This document shows positions 1 through 12,061 of a DNA stretch of 64,000 nucleotides, one piece after another. The notes beneath the pieces were generated by a model that saw only the letters and a list, made by a program, of their open reading frames with translations, did not search any database and was not told the origin of the DNA. Each line of letters begins with the position of its first letter. The first letter of the stretch is position 1. Origin of the DNA: Ptiloglossa arizonensis (lineage: Eukaryota; Arthropoda; Insecta; Hymenoptera; Colletidae); NCBI RefSeq assembly GCF_051014685.1, contig NW_027479285.1, positions 100,871 to 164,870 of the forward strand, read 5' to 3'. The position numbers were made by a program, and so were the translations under genes.

Positions 1-2667
1 TAACGTATATCCTATAACGCATAACGTATAACGTATAACGTATAACGTATAACGTATAACGTATAACGTATAACGTATAACGTATAACGAATAACGTATA
101 ACCTATAACGTATAACGTACAACGTTTAACGTATAACGTATAACGTAGAACGTATAACGTATAACGTATAACGTATAACGTATGACGTATAACGTATAAC
201 GTACAACGTTTAACGTATAACGTATAACGTATAACGTATAACGTATAACGTATAACGTATGACGTATAACGTATAACGTACAACGTTTAACGTATAACGT
301 ATAACGTATAACGTATAACGTATAACGTATATCGTACAACGTTCAACGTATAACGTATAATGTATAACGTATAACGTATAACGTATAACGTATAAGGTAT
401 AACGTATAACGTATAACGTATAACGTATAACGTATAACGTTTAACGTATAACGTATAACGTATAACGTATAACGTATAACGTATAACGTACAACGTATAA
501 CGTATAACGTATATCCTATAACACATAACGTATAATGTATAACGTATAATATAACGTATAACGTATAACGTATAACGCATAACGTATAACGTATAACGTA
601 TAACGTATAACGTACAACGTTTAACGTATAACGTATAACGTAGAACGTATAACGTATAACGTATAACGTATGACGTATAACGTATAACGTATAACGTATA
701 ACGTATAACGTATACAGTATAACGTATAACGTGTAACGTGTAACGTATAACGTATACAGTATAACGTATAACGTGTAACGTGTAACGTATAACGTATAAC
801 GTATAACGTATAACGTATAACGTATAACGTATAACGTATAACGTATAACGTATAACGTATGGCGTATAACGTATAACGTATAACGTATAACGTCCAACGT
901 ATAACGTATGACGTATAACGTGTAACGTATAACGTACAACGTTTAACGTATACCGTATAACGAATAACGTATAACGTATATCGCATGACGTATAACATAT
1001 AACGTATAACGTATAACGTATAACGTACAACGTATAACGTATAACGTATATCCTATAACGCATAACGTATAACGTATAACGTATAACGTATAACGTATAA
1101 CGTATAACGTATAACGTATAACGTATAACGTATAACGTATAACGTGTAACGTATAACGTATATCCTATAACGCATAACGTATAACGTATAACGTATAACG
1201 TATAACGTATAACGTATAACGTATAACGTATAACGTATAACGTATAACGTATAACGTATAACGTATGTCGTATAACGTATAACGTATAACGTATAACGTA
1301 TAACGTATAACGTATAACGTATAACGTATAACGTACAACGTATAACGTATAACGTATATCCTATAACGCATAACGTATAACGTATAACGTACAACGTATA
1401 ACGTATAACGTATATCCTATAACGCATAACGTATAACGTATAACGTATAACGTATAACGTATAACGTATAACGTATGTCGTATAACGTATAACGTATAAC
1501 GTATAACGTATAACGTATATCGTATAACGTATAACGTATAACGTATAACGTATAACGTATAACGTATGTCGTATAACGTATAACGTATAACGTATAACGT
1601 ATAACGTATAACGTATAACGTATAACGTATAACGTATAACGTATAACGTATAACGTATAACGTATAACGTATAACGTATAACGTATAACGTATAACGTAT
1701 AACGTACAACGTATAACGTATAACGTATATCCTATAACGCATAACGTATAACGTATAACGTATAACGTATAACGTATAACGTATAACGTATAACGTATAA
1801 CGTATAACGTATGTCGTATAACGTATAACGTATAACGTATAACGTATAACGTATAACGTATAACGTATAAGGTATAACGTATAACGTATAACGTATAACG
1901 TATAACGCATAACGTATAGCGTATAAGGTATAACGTATAACGTATAACGTATAACGTATAACGTCCAACGTATAACGTATAACGTATAACGTATAACGTA
2001 TAACGTATAACGTACAACGTTTAACGTATAACGTATAACGTATAACGTATAACGTATATCCTATAACGCATAACGTATAACGTATAACGTATAACGTATA
2101 ACGTATAACGTATAACGTATAACGTATAACGTATAACGTATAACGTATAACGTATAACGTATAACGTATAACGTATAACGTATAACGTATAACGTATAAC
2201 GTATAACGTATGTCGTATAACGTATAACGTATAACGTATAACGTATAACGTATAACGTATAACGTATAACGTATAACGTATAACGTATAACGTATAACGT
2301 ATAACGTATAACGTACAACGTATAACGTATAACGTATATCCTATAACGCATAACGTATAACGTATAACGTATAACGTATAACGTATAACGTATAACGTAT
2401 AACGTATAACGTATAACGTATGTCGTATAACGTATAACGTATAACGTATAACGTATAACGTATAACGTATAACGTATAACATATAACGTATAACGTATAA
2501 CGATTAACGTAAAACGTATGACGTATTACATATTACGTATAACGTATAACGTATAACGTATAACGTATAACGTATAACGTATAACGTATTACGTATAACG
2601 TATAACGTATAACGTATAACGTATAACGTATAACGTATAACGTATAACGTATAACGTATAACGTATA
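1..2667. repeat. Direct duplication, copy A (3,351-bp offset)
   Basis: The order of rare unit variants here recurs at 3352-6018 with a constant 3,351-bp offset, including distinctive sites such as TACAGTAT, ATAATATAACG and AACACATAACG. The copies part at 2668/6019, where copy A has a TATATCC marker and copy B continues with normal units. Copy A may begin before the window. Confidence 0.9.
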
Positions 2668-3351
2668 TCCTATAACGCATAACGTATAACGTATAACGTA
2701 CAACGTTTAACGTATAACGTATAACGTATAACGTATAACTTATAACGTATAATGTATAACGTATAACGTATAACGTATAACGTATAACGTATGACGTATA
2801 ACGTATAACGTATAACGTATAACGTATAACGTATAACGTATAACGTATAACGTATAACGTACAACGTTTAACGTATACCGTATAACGAATAACGTAAAAC
2901 GTATATCGCATGACGTATAACATATAACGTATAACGTATAACGTACAACGTATAACGTATAATGTATATCCTATAACGCATAACGTATAACGTATAACGT
3001 ATAACGTATAACGTATAACGTATAACGTATAACGTATAACGTATAACGTATAACGTATAACGTATAACGTATAACGTATAACGTATAACGTATACAGTAT
3101 AACGTATAACGTATAACGTGTAACGTATAACGTATAACGTATAACGTATAACGTATAACGTATAATGTATAACGTATAACGTATAACGTATAACGTATAA
3201 CGTATAACGTATAACGTATGGCGTATAACGTATAACGTATAACGTATAACGTCCAACGTATAACGTATAACGTACAACGTTTAACGTATAACGTATAACG
3301 TAGAACGTATAACGTACAACGTATAACGTATAACGTACAACGTATAACGTA

Positions 3352-6018
3352 TAACGTATATCCTATAACGCATAACGTATAACGTATAACGTATAACGTA
3401 TAACGTATAACGTATAACGTATAACGTATAACGTATAACGAATAACGTATAACCTATAACGTATAACGTACAACGTTTAACGTATAACGTATAACGTAGA
3501 ACGTATAACGTATAACGTATAACGTATAACGTATGACGTATAACGTATAACGTACAACGTTTAACGTATAACGTATAACGTATAACGTATAACGTATAAC
3601 GTATAACGTATGACGTATAACGTATAACGTACAACGTTTAACGTATAACGTATAACGTATAACGTATAACGTATAACGTATATCGTACAACGTTCAACGT
3701 ATAACGTATAATGTATAACGTATAACGTATAACGTATAACGTATAAGGTATAACGTATAACGTATAACGTATAACGTATAACGTATAACGTTTAACGTAT
3801 AACGTATAACGTATAACGTATAACGTATAACGTATAACGTACAACGTATAACGTATAACGTATATCCTATAACACATAACGTATAATGTATAACGTATAA
3901 TATAACGTATAACGTATAACGTATAACGCATAACGTATAACGTATAACGTATAACGTATAACGTACAACGTTTAACGTATAACGTATAACGTAGAACGTA
4001 TAACGTATAACGTATAACGTATGACGTATAACGTATAACGTATAACGTATAACGTATAACGTATACAGTATAACGTATAACGTGTAACGTGTAACGTATA
4101 ACGTATACAGTATAACGTATAACGTGTAACGTGTAACGTATAACGTATAACGTATAACGTATAACGTATAACGTATAACGTATAACGTATAACGTATAAC
4201 GTATAACGTATGGCGTATAACGTATAACGTATAACGTATAACGTCCAACGTATAACGTATGACGTATAACGTGTAACGTATAACGTACAACGTTTAACGT
4301 ATACCGTATAACGAATAACGTATAACGTATATCGCATGACGTATAACATATAACGTATAACGTATAACGTATAACGTACAACGTATAACGTATAACGTAT
4401 ATCCTATAACGCATAACGTATAACGTATAACGTATAACGTATAACGTATAACGTATAACGTATAACGTATAACGTATAACGTATAACGTATAACGTGTAA
4501 CGTATAACGTATATCCTATAACGCATAACGTATAACGTATAACGTATAACGTATAACGTATAACGTATAACGTATAACGTATAACGTATAACGTATAACG
4601 TATAACGTATAACGTATGTCGTATAACGTATAACGTATAACGTATAACGTATAACGTATAACGTATAACGTATAACGTATAACGTACAACGTATAACGTA
4701 TAACGTATATCCTATAACGCATAACGTATAACGTATAACGTACAACGTATAACGTATAACGTATATCCTATAACGCATAACGTATAACGTATAACGTATA
4801 ACGTATAACGTATAACGTATAACGTATGTCGTATAACGTATAACGTATAACGTATAACGTATAACGTATATCGTATAACGTATAACGTATAACGTATAAC
4901 GTATAACGTATAACGTATGTCGTATAACGTATAACGTATAACGTATAACGTATAACGTATAACGTATAACGTATAACGTATAACGTATAACGTATAACGT
5001 ATAACGTATAACGTATAACGTATAACGTATAACGTATAACGTATAACGTATAACGTACAACGTATAACGTATAACGTATATCCTATAACGCATAACGTAT
5101 AACGTATAACGTATAACGTATAACGTATAACGTATAACGTATAACGTATAACGTATAACGTATGTCGTATAACGTATAACGTATAACGTATAACGTATAA
5201 CGTATAACGTATAACGTATAAGGTATAACGTATAACGTATAACGTATAACGTATAACGCATAACGTATAGCGTATAAGGTATAACGTATAACGTATAACG
5301 TATAACGTATAACGTCCAACGTATAACGTATAACGTATAACGTATAACGTATAACGTATAACGTACAACGTTTAACGTATAACGTATAACGTATAACGTA
5401 TAACGTATATCCTATAACGCATAACGTATAACGTATAACGTATAACGTATAACGTATAACGTATAACGTATAACGTATAACGTATAACGTATAACGTATA
5501 ACGTATAACGTATAACGTATAACGTATAACGTATAACGTATAACGTATAACGTATAACGTATGTCGTATAACGTATAACGTATAACGTATAACGTATAAC
5601 GTATAACGTATAACGTATAACGTATAACGTATAACGTATAACGTATAACGTATAACGTATAACGTACAACGTATAACGTATAACGTATATCCTATAACGC
5701 ATAACGTATAACGTATAACGTATAACGTATAACGTATAACGTATAACGTATAACGTATAACGTATAACGTATGTCGTATAACGTATAACGTATAACGTAT
5801 AACGTATAACGTATAACGTATAACGTATAACATATAACGTATAACGTATAACGATTAACGTAAAACGTATGACGTATTACATATTACGTATAACGTATAA
5901 CGTATAACGTATAACGTATAACGTATAACGTATAACGTATTACGTATAACGTATAACGTATAACGTATAACGTATAACGTATAACGTATAACGTATAACG
6001 TATAACGTATAACGTATA
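3352..6018. repeat. Direct duplication, copy B (3,351-bp offset)
   Basis: Second copy of the block at 1-2667. No difference was noticed in the variant landmarks compared. The offset is 478 units plus 5 bases, so the phase shift comes from rare indel-bearing units and not from sliding of pure 7-mers. It could be a recent unequal-exchange duplication or an assembly duplication. Confidence 0.9.
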
Positions 6019-9000
6019 ACGTATGTCGTATAACGTATAACGTATAACGTATAACGTATTACATATTACGTATATCGTATAACGTATAACCTATAACGTA
6101 TAACGTATAACGTATAACGTATAACGTATAACGTATAACGTATAACGTATAACGTATAACGTATAACGTATAACGTATAACGTATAACGTATAACGTATG
6201 TCGTATAACGTATAACGTATAACGTATAACGTATAACGTATAACGTATAACGTATAACGTATAACGTACAACGTATAACGTATAACGTATAACGTATATC
6301 GTATAACGTATAACGTATAACGTATAACGTATAACGTATAACGTATAACGTATGTCGTATAACGTGTAACGTATAACGTATAACGTATAACGTATAACGT
6401 ATAACGTATAACGTATAACGTATAACGTATAACGTATAACGTATAACGTATAACGTATAACGTATAATGTATAACGTATAACGTATAACGTATTACGTAT
6501 AACGTATAACGTACAACGTATAACGTAAAACGTATATCCTATAACGCATAACGTATAACGTACAGCGTATAACGTATAACGTATAAAGTATGTCGTATAA
6601 CGTATAACGTATAACGTATAACGTATAACGTATAACGTACAACGTATAACGTATAACGTATATCCTATAACGCATAACGTATAACGTATAACGTACAACG
6701 TATAACGTATAACGTATATCCTATAACGCATAACGTATAACGTATAACGTATAACGTATAACGTATAACGTATAACGTATGTCGTATAACGTATAACGTA
6801 TAACGTATAACGTATAACGTATATCGTATAACGTATAACGTATAACGTATAACGTATAACGTATAACGTATGTCGTATAACGTATAACGTATAACGTATA
6901 ACGTATAACGTATAACGTATAACGTATAACGTATAACGTATAACGTATAACGTATAACGTATAACGTATAATGTATAACGTATAACGTATAACGTATAAC
7001 GTATAACGTATAACGTATAACGTATAACGTATAACGTATAACGTATAACGTATAACGTATAACGTATAACGTATAACGTATAACGTATAACGTATAACGT
7101 ATAACGTATAACGTATAACGTATAACGTATAACGTATAACGTATAACGTATAACGTATAACGTATAACGTCCAACGTATAACGTATAACGTATAACGTAT
7201 AACGTATAACGTATAACGTACAACGTTTAACGTATAACGTATAACGTATAACGTATATCCTATAACGCATAACGTATAACGTAAAACGTATAACGTATAA
7301 CGTATAACGTATAACGTATAACGTATAACGTATAACGTATAACGTATATCCTATAACGCATAACGTATAACGTATAACGTACAACGTATAACGTATAACG
7401 TATACCCTATAACGCATAACGTATAACGTATAACGTATAACGTATAACGTATAACGTATAACGTATAACGTATAACGTATAACGTATAACGTATGTCGTA
7501 TAACGTATAACGTATAACGTATAACGTATAACGTATAACGTATAACGTATAACGTACAACGTATAACGTATAACGTATATCCTATAACGCATAACGTATA
7601 ACGTATAACGTACAACGTATAACGTATAACGTATATCCTATAACGCATAACGTATAACGTATAACGTATAACGTATAACGTATAACGTATAACGTATAAC
7701 GTATGTCGTATAACGTATAACGTATAACGTATAACGTATAACGTATATCGTATAACGTATAACGTATAACGTATAACGTATAACGTATAACGTATAACGT
7801 ATGTCGTATAACGTATAACGTATAACGTATAACGTATAACGTATAACGTATAACGTATAACGTATAACGTATAACGTATAACGTATAACGTATAACGTAT
7901 AACGTATAACGTATAACGTATAACGTATAACGTATAACGTATAACGTATAACGTATAACGTATAACGTATAACGTACAACGTATAACGTATAACGTATAT
8001 CCTATAACGCATAACGTATAACGTATAACGTATAACGTATAACGTATAACGTATAACGTATAACGTATAACGTATAACGTATGTCGTATAACGTATAACG
8101 TATAACGTATAACGTATAACGTATAGCGTATAACGTATAAGGTATAACGTATAACGTATAACGTATAACGTATAACGTATAACGTATAGCGTATAACGTA
8201 TAACGTATAACGTATAACGTATAACGTATAACGTCCAACGTATAACGTATAACGTATAACGTATAACGTATAACGTATAACGTACAACGTTTAACGTATA
8301 ACGTATAACGTATAACGTATAACGTATATCCTATAACGCATAACGTATAACGTATAACGTATAACGTATAACGTATAACGTATAACGTATAACGTATAAC
8401 GTATAACGTATAACGTATAACGTATAACGTATAACGTATAACGTATAACGTATAACGTATAACGTATAACGTATAACGTATAACGTATAACGTATAACGT
8501 ATGTCGTATAACGTATAACGTATAACGTATAACGTATAACGTATAACGTATAACGTATAACGTATAACGTATAACGTATAACGTATGTCGTATAACATAT
8601 AACGTATAACGTATAACGTATAACGTATAACGTATAACGTATAAGGTATAACGTATAACGTATAACGTATAACGTATAACGTATAACGTATAACGTATAA
8701 CGTATAACGTATAACGTATAACGTATAACGTATAACGTATAACGTATAACGTATAATGTATAACGTATAACGTATAACGTATAACGTATAACGTATAACG
8801 TACAACGTATAACGTATAACGTATATCCTATAACGCATAACGTATAACGTATAACGTATAACGTATAACGTATAACGTATAACGTATAACGTATAACGTA
8901 TTACGTATAACGTATAACGTATAACGTATAACGTATAACGTATAACGTATAACGTATAACGTATAGCGTATAACGTATAACGTATGTCGTATAACGTATA

Positions 9001-10826
9001 ACGTATAACGTATAACGTATTACATATTACGTATATCGTATAACGTATAACGTATAACGTATAACGTATAACGTATAACGTATAACGTATAACGTATAAC
9101 GTATAACGTATAACGTATTACGTATAACGTATAACGTATAACGTATAACGTATAACGTATAACGTATAACGTATAACGTATAACGTATAACGTATAACGT
9201 ATGTCGTATAACGTATAACGTATAACGTATAACGTATAACGTATAACGTATAACGTATAATGTATAACGTATAACGTATAACGTATAACGTATAACGTAT
9301 AACGTACAACGTATAACGTATAACGAATATCCTATAACGCATGACGTATAACGTATAACGTATAACGTATGACGTATAACGTATAACGTACAACGTATAA
9401 CGTATAACGTACAACGTATAACGTATAACGTATAACGTATAACTTATATCCTATAACGCATAACGTATAACGTATAACGTATAACGTATAACGTATAACG
9501 TATAACGCATAACGTATAACGTATAACGTATAACGTATAACGTATAACGTATAACGTATAACGTATAACGTATAACGTATATCCTATAACGCATAACGTA
9601 TAACGTATAACGTATAACGTATAACGTATAACGTATAACGTATAACGTATAACGTATAACGTATAACGTATAACGTATAACGTATAACGTATAACGTATA
9701 ACGTATAACGTATGTCGTATAACGTATAACGTATAACGTATAACGTATAACGTATAACGTATAGCGTATAATGTATAACGTATAACGTATAACGTATAAC
9801 GTATAACGTATAACGTATAACGTATAACGTATAACGTATAACGTATAACGTACAACGTATAACGTATAACGTATAACGTATAACGTATAACGTATAGCGT
9901 ATAACGTATAACGTATAACGTATAACGTATAACGTATAACGTCCAACGTATAACGTATAACGTATAACGTATAACGTATAACGTATAACGTACAACGTTT
10001 AACGTATAACGTATAACGTATAACGTATATCCTATAACGCATAACGTATAACGTATAACGTATAACGTATAACGTATAACGTATAACGTATAACGTATAA
10101 CGTATAACGTATAACGTATAACGTATAACGTATAACGTATAACGTATAACGTATAACGTATGTCGTATAACGTATAACGTATAACGTATAACGTATAACG
10201 TATAACGTATAACGTATAATGTATAACGTATAACGTATAACGTATAACGTATAACGTATAACGTACAACGTATAACGTATAACGTATATCCTATAACGCA
10301 TAACGTATAACGTATAACGTATAACGTATAACGTATAACGTATAACGTATAACGTATAACGTATGTCGTATAACGTATAACGTATAACGTATAACGTATA
10401 ACGTATAACGTATAACGTATGTCGTATAACGTATAACGTATAACGTATAACGTATAACGTACAACGTATAACGTATAACGTATATCGTATAACGTATATC
10501 CTATAACGCATAACGTATAACGTATAACGTATAACGTATAACGTATAACGTATAACGTATAACGTATAACGTATAACGTATAACGTATGTCGTATAACGT
10601 ATAACGTATAACGTATAACGTATAACGTATAACGTATAACGTATAATGTATAACGTATAACGTATAACGTATAACGTATAACGTATAACGTACAACGTAT
10701 AACGTATAACGTATATCCTATAACGCATAACGTATAACGTATAACGTATAACGTATAACGTATAACGTATAACGTATAACGTATAACGTATGTCGTATAA
10801 CGTATAACGTATAACGTATAACGTAT

Positions 10827-10840
10827 AACGTACAACGTAT
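10827..10840. repeat. Putative target-site duplication, left copy
   Basis: The 14-mer AACGTACAACGTAT abuts the poly(T) end of the retrotransposon and is repeated at 15985-15998 on the other side. In a 7-bp array any flank would match in phase, but the shared TACAACG variant unit makes a real duplication more credible. Exact ends are ambiguous by a few bases. Confidence 0.6.
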
Positions 10841-10859
10841 TTTTTTTTTTTTTTTTTTT
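10840..10859 (-). other. Poly(A) tail of the retrotransposon
   Basis: Twenty uninterrupted T on the + strand (A on the element strand) at the junction with the satellite. The outermost base may belong to the target. On the element strand the tail follows ACGTTAAT, so an AATAAA string overlaps its start. An uninterrupted tail fits target-primed reverse transcription and little decay since insertion. Confidence 0.9.
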
Positions 10860-10887
10860 ATTAACGTGGGGGAAATCTTCGAAAGAC

Positions 10888-10916
10888 CCCCCCGCCGCCT
10901 GGGGAGGGGCGGGGGG
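10888..10916 (-). other. 3' UTR hairpin 1
   Basis: Nine-bp perfect stem (10888-10896 with 10908-10916, a C-run plus GCC paired with GGC plus a G-run) and an 11-nt loop. It lies about 30 nt from the poly(A), nearest the priming end. The homopolymer content makes it the least convincing stem of the series. Confidence 0.55.
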
Positions 10917-10928
10917 AGTGTGGGATTC

Positions 10929-10961
10929 CCCGCGCCCGGAAGGAAACCCATCGGGCGCGGG
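10929..10961 (-). other. 3' UTR hairpin 2
   Basis: Ten-bp perfect stem, CCCGCGCCCG at 10929-10938 with CGGGCGCGGG at 10952-10961, and a 13-nt loop. Confidence 0.65.
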
Positions 10962-11003
10962 ACCTACCCAATAAAACCCACCACGGTGGCCATCCTCGCA
11001 CTA

Positions 11004-11059
11004 TGCAGGGGGAGCACCTGGGACCGAAGACATCATAACATCAGGTGCTCCCCCGTGCA
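11004..11059 (-). other. 3' UTR hairpin 3
   Basis: Thirteen-bp perfect stem (GGGGGAGCACCTG at 11008-11020 with its complement at 11042-11054) around a 21-nt loop. A further 4 bp (TGCA with TGCA, 11004-11007 and 11056-11059) follow a one-base bulge at 11055. The loop is A-rich compared with its surroundings. Confidence 0.8.
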
Positions 11060-11087
11060 GGGCTCTCGCGCCCGTGTCCTCCCGTTC

Positions 11088-11124
11088 CAGGGAAGGGAGG
11101 GGGTACTTCACCCTCCCTTCCCTG
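11088..11124 (-). other. 3' UTR hairpin 4
   Basis: Fourteen-bp perfect stem, CAGGGAAGGGAGGG at 11088-11101 with its complement at 11111-11124, and a 9-nt loop. One arm is purine-rich and the other pyrimidine-rich. Confidence 0.8.
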
Positions 11125-11149
11125 TTTTCTCCTCGGCGCTCTGGCGCCC

Positions 11150-11182
11150 GACGTCGGAGCAGGGCCACACTGCTCCGACGTC
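11150..11182 (-). other. 3' UTR hairpin 5
   Basis: Thirteen-bp perfect stem, GACGTCGGAGCAG at 11150-11162 with its complement at 11170-11182, and a 7-nt loop (GGCCACA on the + strand). Confidence 0.8.
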
Positions 11183-11193
11183 CCACTCCCGGG

Positions 11194-11229
11194 GGCCGCC
11201 CGAGGGCGGCCGCGAGTCCCACACTCGCG
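11194..11229 (-). other. 3' UTR hairpins 6 and 7, abutting
   Basis: Two short stems sit back to back. GGCCGCC (11194-11200) pairs with 11205-11211 around a 4-nt loop. CGCGAGT (11211-11217) pairs with 11223-11229 around a 5-nt loop. Alternative pairings with 11231-11245 are possible, so this part could form a multi-branch structure. Confidence 0.55.
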
Positions 11230-11248
11230 ACCGCCCACGGCCCCCATA

Positions 11249-11292
11249 GCCGCGCCGGAGGCACGGCCCTGGGACCGTGCCGTCGGCGCGGC
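11249..11292 (-). other. 3' UTR hairpin 8, two-tier stem
   Basis: Outer 9-bp stem (GCCGCGCCG at 11249-11257 with 11284-11292), a 2x2 internal loop, an inner 7-bp stem (GGCACGG at 11260-11266 with 11275-11281) and an 8-nt loop. Confidence 0.75.
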
Positions 11293-11307
11293 CGCACCCC
11301 GGCTCGT

Positions 11308-11350
11308 ACGCTCCCGAGGGCGGCTCTGGCCTCTCCGCCCTCGAGAGCGT
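11308..11350 (-). other. 3' UTR hairpin 9
   Basis: Sixteen-bp stem with one mismatch (11308-11323 with 11335-11350) and an 11-nt loop. It is closest to the ORF2 stop, about 80 nt downstream of it on the element strand. Confidence 0.75.
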
Positions 11351-11431
11351 CGCCGTCCCTTATTCCTCCCACCCCTCAGACGACGGGCGGTGGCACGAGC
11401 CTCAAGGGCTACGCACCCCCGCCCGCCGCTC

Positions 11432-12061
11432 TCAGGGTGGCCTCCCCAGCCCTTCCGGAGGCCCACCCGCCCCCGGCCTCGGACGAGGCCTCGCTCGCGG
11501 TCTCCCGCTCTCGCGAATGCGGCTCGCGGCCTCCTTCCGCGAGATTACCTCCTCGCAGAAGGAGGCCACGGCCCGCCACTTCGTCTCGCTGCCGAGCATG
11601 GCCTGTACCACGCCCGGCAGCGATAGGTCCGCCCCAATCACGGCCGTGAGGACACGGCGCTCCACCCCCCAGGCCGAACACACCTCGAGGGTGTGTTGCG
11701 CCGTGTCCTCGTCCGCTGGACAGTGCCAGCAGCGCGCCGCCTCTTCCACACCGATCCGGCACAGGTACTGACCGAAGCATCCGTGCCCGGACAGCACCTG
11801 CACCAACCGGTAGGTGAGTGAGCCGAAGCGCCTACCCAGCCACTCAAACAGGACCGGCCGGATAGCCCGGACAGTCCTCTGGCCGAACAACGGCTCGGCC
11901 AGCCGCTGCTGCCAAAGCTGCAGCATGGACTCCCGGGCCTGGCGCCTCAGGGCCTCCACCTCGCAGCCCGCCAGGACCACCCCATCCTCGCGGGCGCGCA
12001 TGCGGCCCTCGTAGAAAGCCGCATGCGCGCCCGCGATCAAGTCCGCCGGGGGTAGCCCTGC
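11432..12061 (-). CDS. ORF2 C-terminal part, CCHC zinc-knuckle domain, shifted frame
   Basis: Continuation of the retrotransposon polyprotein in another frame. It has the R1-clade C-terminal signature: a G-H-G-C-F-G-x-Y-L-x-R-I-G segment followed by a zinc knuckle C-x2-C-x8-H-x4-C (about 11678-11731), then D-T-A-Q-H-T-L. In R1-clade elements this domain follows the reverse transcriptase in the same protein and is thought to bind nucleic acid during target-primed reverse transcription. The frame is open back to 12061, where it reads A-G-L-P-P-A-D-L, the expected continuation of the A-S-V-L that ends the upstream part. It is therefore the tail of ORF2, not a separate gene, and no start codon is claimed. 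The last 40 or so residues are rich in R, P and G and end at TGA 11432-11434. Joined to the upstream part the protein would be about 1,060 residues, usual for the clade. Confidence 0.85.
   Translation of the reverse strand, partial: AGLPPADLIAGAHAAFYEGRMRAREDGVVLAGCEVEALRRQARESMLQLWQQRLAEPLFGQRTVRAIRPVLFEWLGRRFGSLTYRLVQVLSGHGCFGQYLCRIGVEEAARCWHCPADEDTAQHTLEVCSAWGVERRVLTAVIGADLSLPGVVQAMLGSETKWRAVASFCEEVISRKEAASRIRESGRPRARPRPRPGAGGPPEGLGRPP

Larger units (their letters stand above)
1..10839. repeat. 7-bp satellite array, ATAACGT orientation (left segment)
   Basis: Uninterrupted tandem copies of ATAACGT. Each unit holds one CpG inside an ACGT palindrome. Units are diversified by recurring variants: TACAACG, TATGTCG (a double change), TATATCG, AATGT, AAGGT, TTACG and GACG. 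A composite marker recurs many times: a TACAACG unit, two normal units, then TATATCC-TATAACGC (for example near 1333-1372, 1707-1743, 2312-2350, 7975-8012 and 10690-10727). Variant order, not the 7-mer itself, defines higher-order structure. No gene is seen. Long open frames on the minus strand are repeat translations, because the ACGTTAT strand has no stop codon in any frame. Centromeric, subtelomeric or other location cannot be decided from sequence. Confidence 0.97.
10860..11431 (-). other. Retrotransposon 3' UTR
   Basis: About 570 nt between the ORF2 stop (TGA at 11432-11434) and the poly(A). It is GC-rich and holds a chain of strong inverted repeats from 10888 to 11350, listed separately. 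In related LINEs the 3' UTR RNA is what the reverse transcriptase recognises, so a structured 3' UTR is expected. The number and perfection of stems here is unusual to the eye. Apparent open frames on both strands in this stretch show no recognisable domain. Confidence 0.85.

Noticed and set aside
103..10835. Many long minus-strand reading frames encoding Y-V-I-R-Y-T-L repeats
   Set aside because: They are translations of the stop-free satellite strand in all frames, with starts and ends set by chance variants. There is no codon bias, domain or unique sequence.
10970..10976. AATAAA-like signal on the + strand
   Set aside because: It is antisense to the element, with no + strand gene upstream.
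11432..12040. Separate gene starting at TTG 12040
   Set aside because: It carries the R1-clade C-terminal zinc knuckle and is open upstream to the frameshift, so it is the tail of ORF2.
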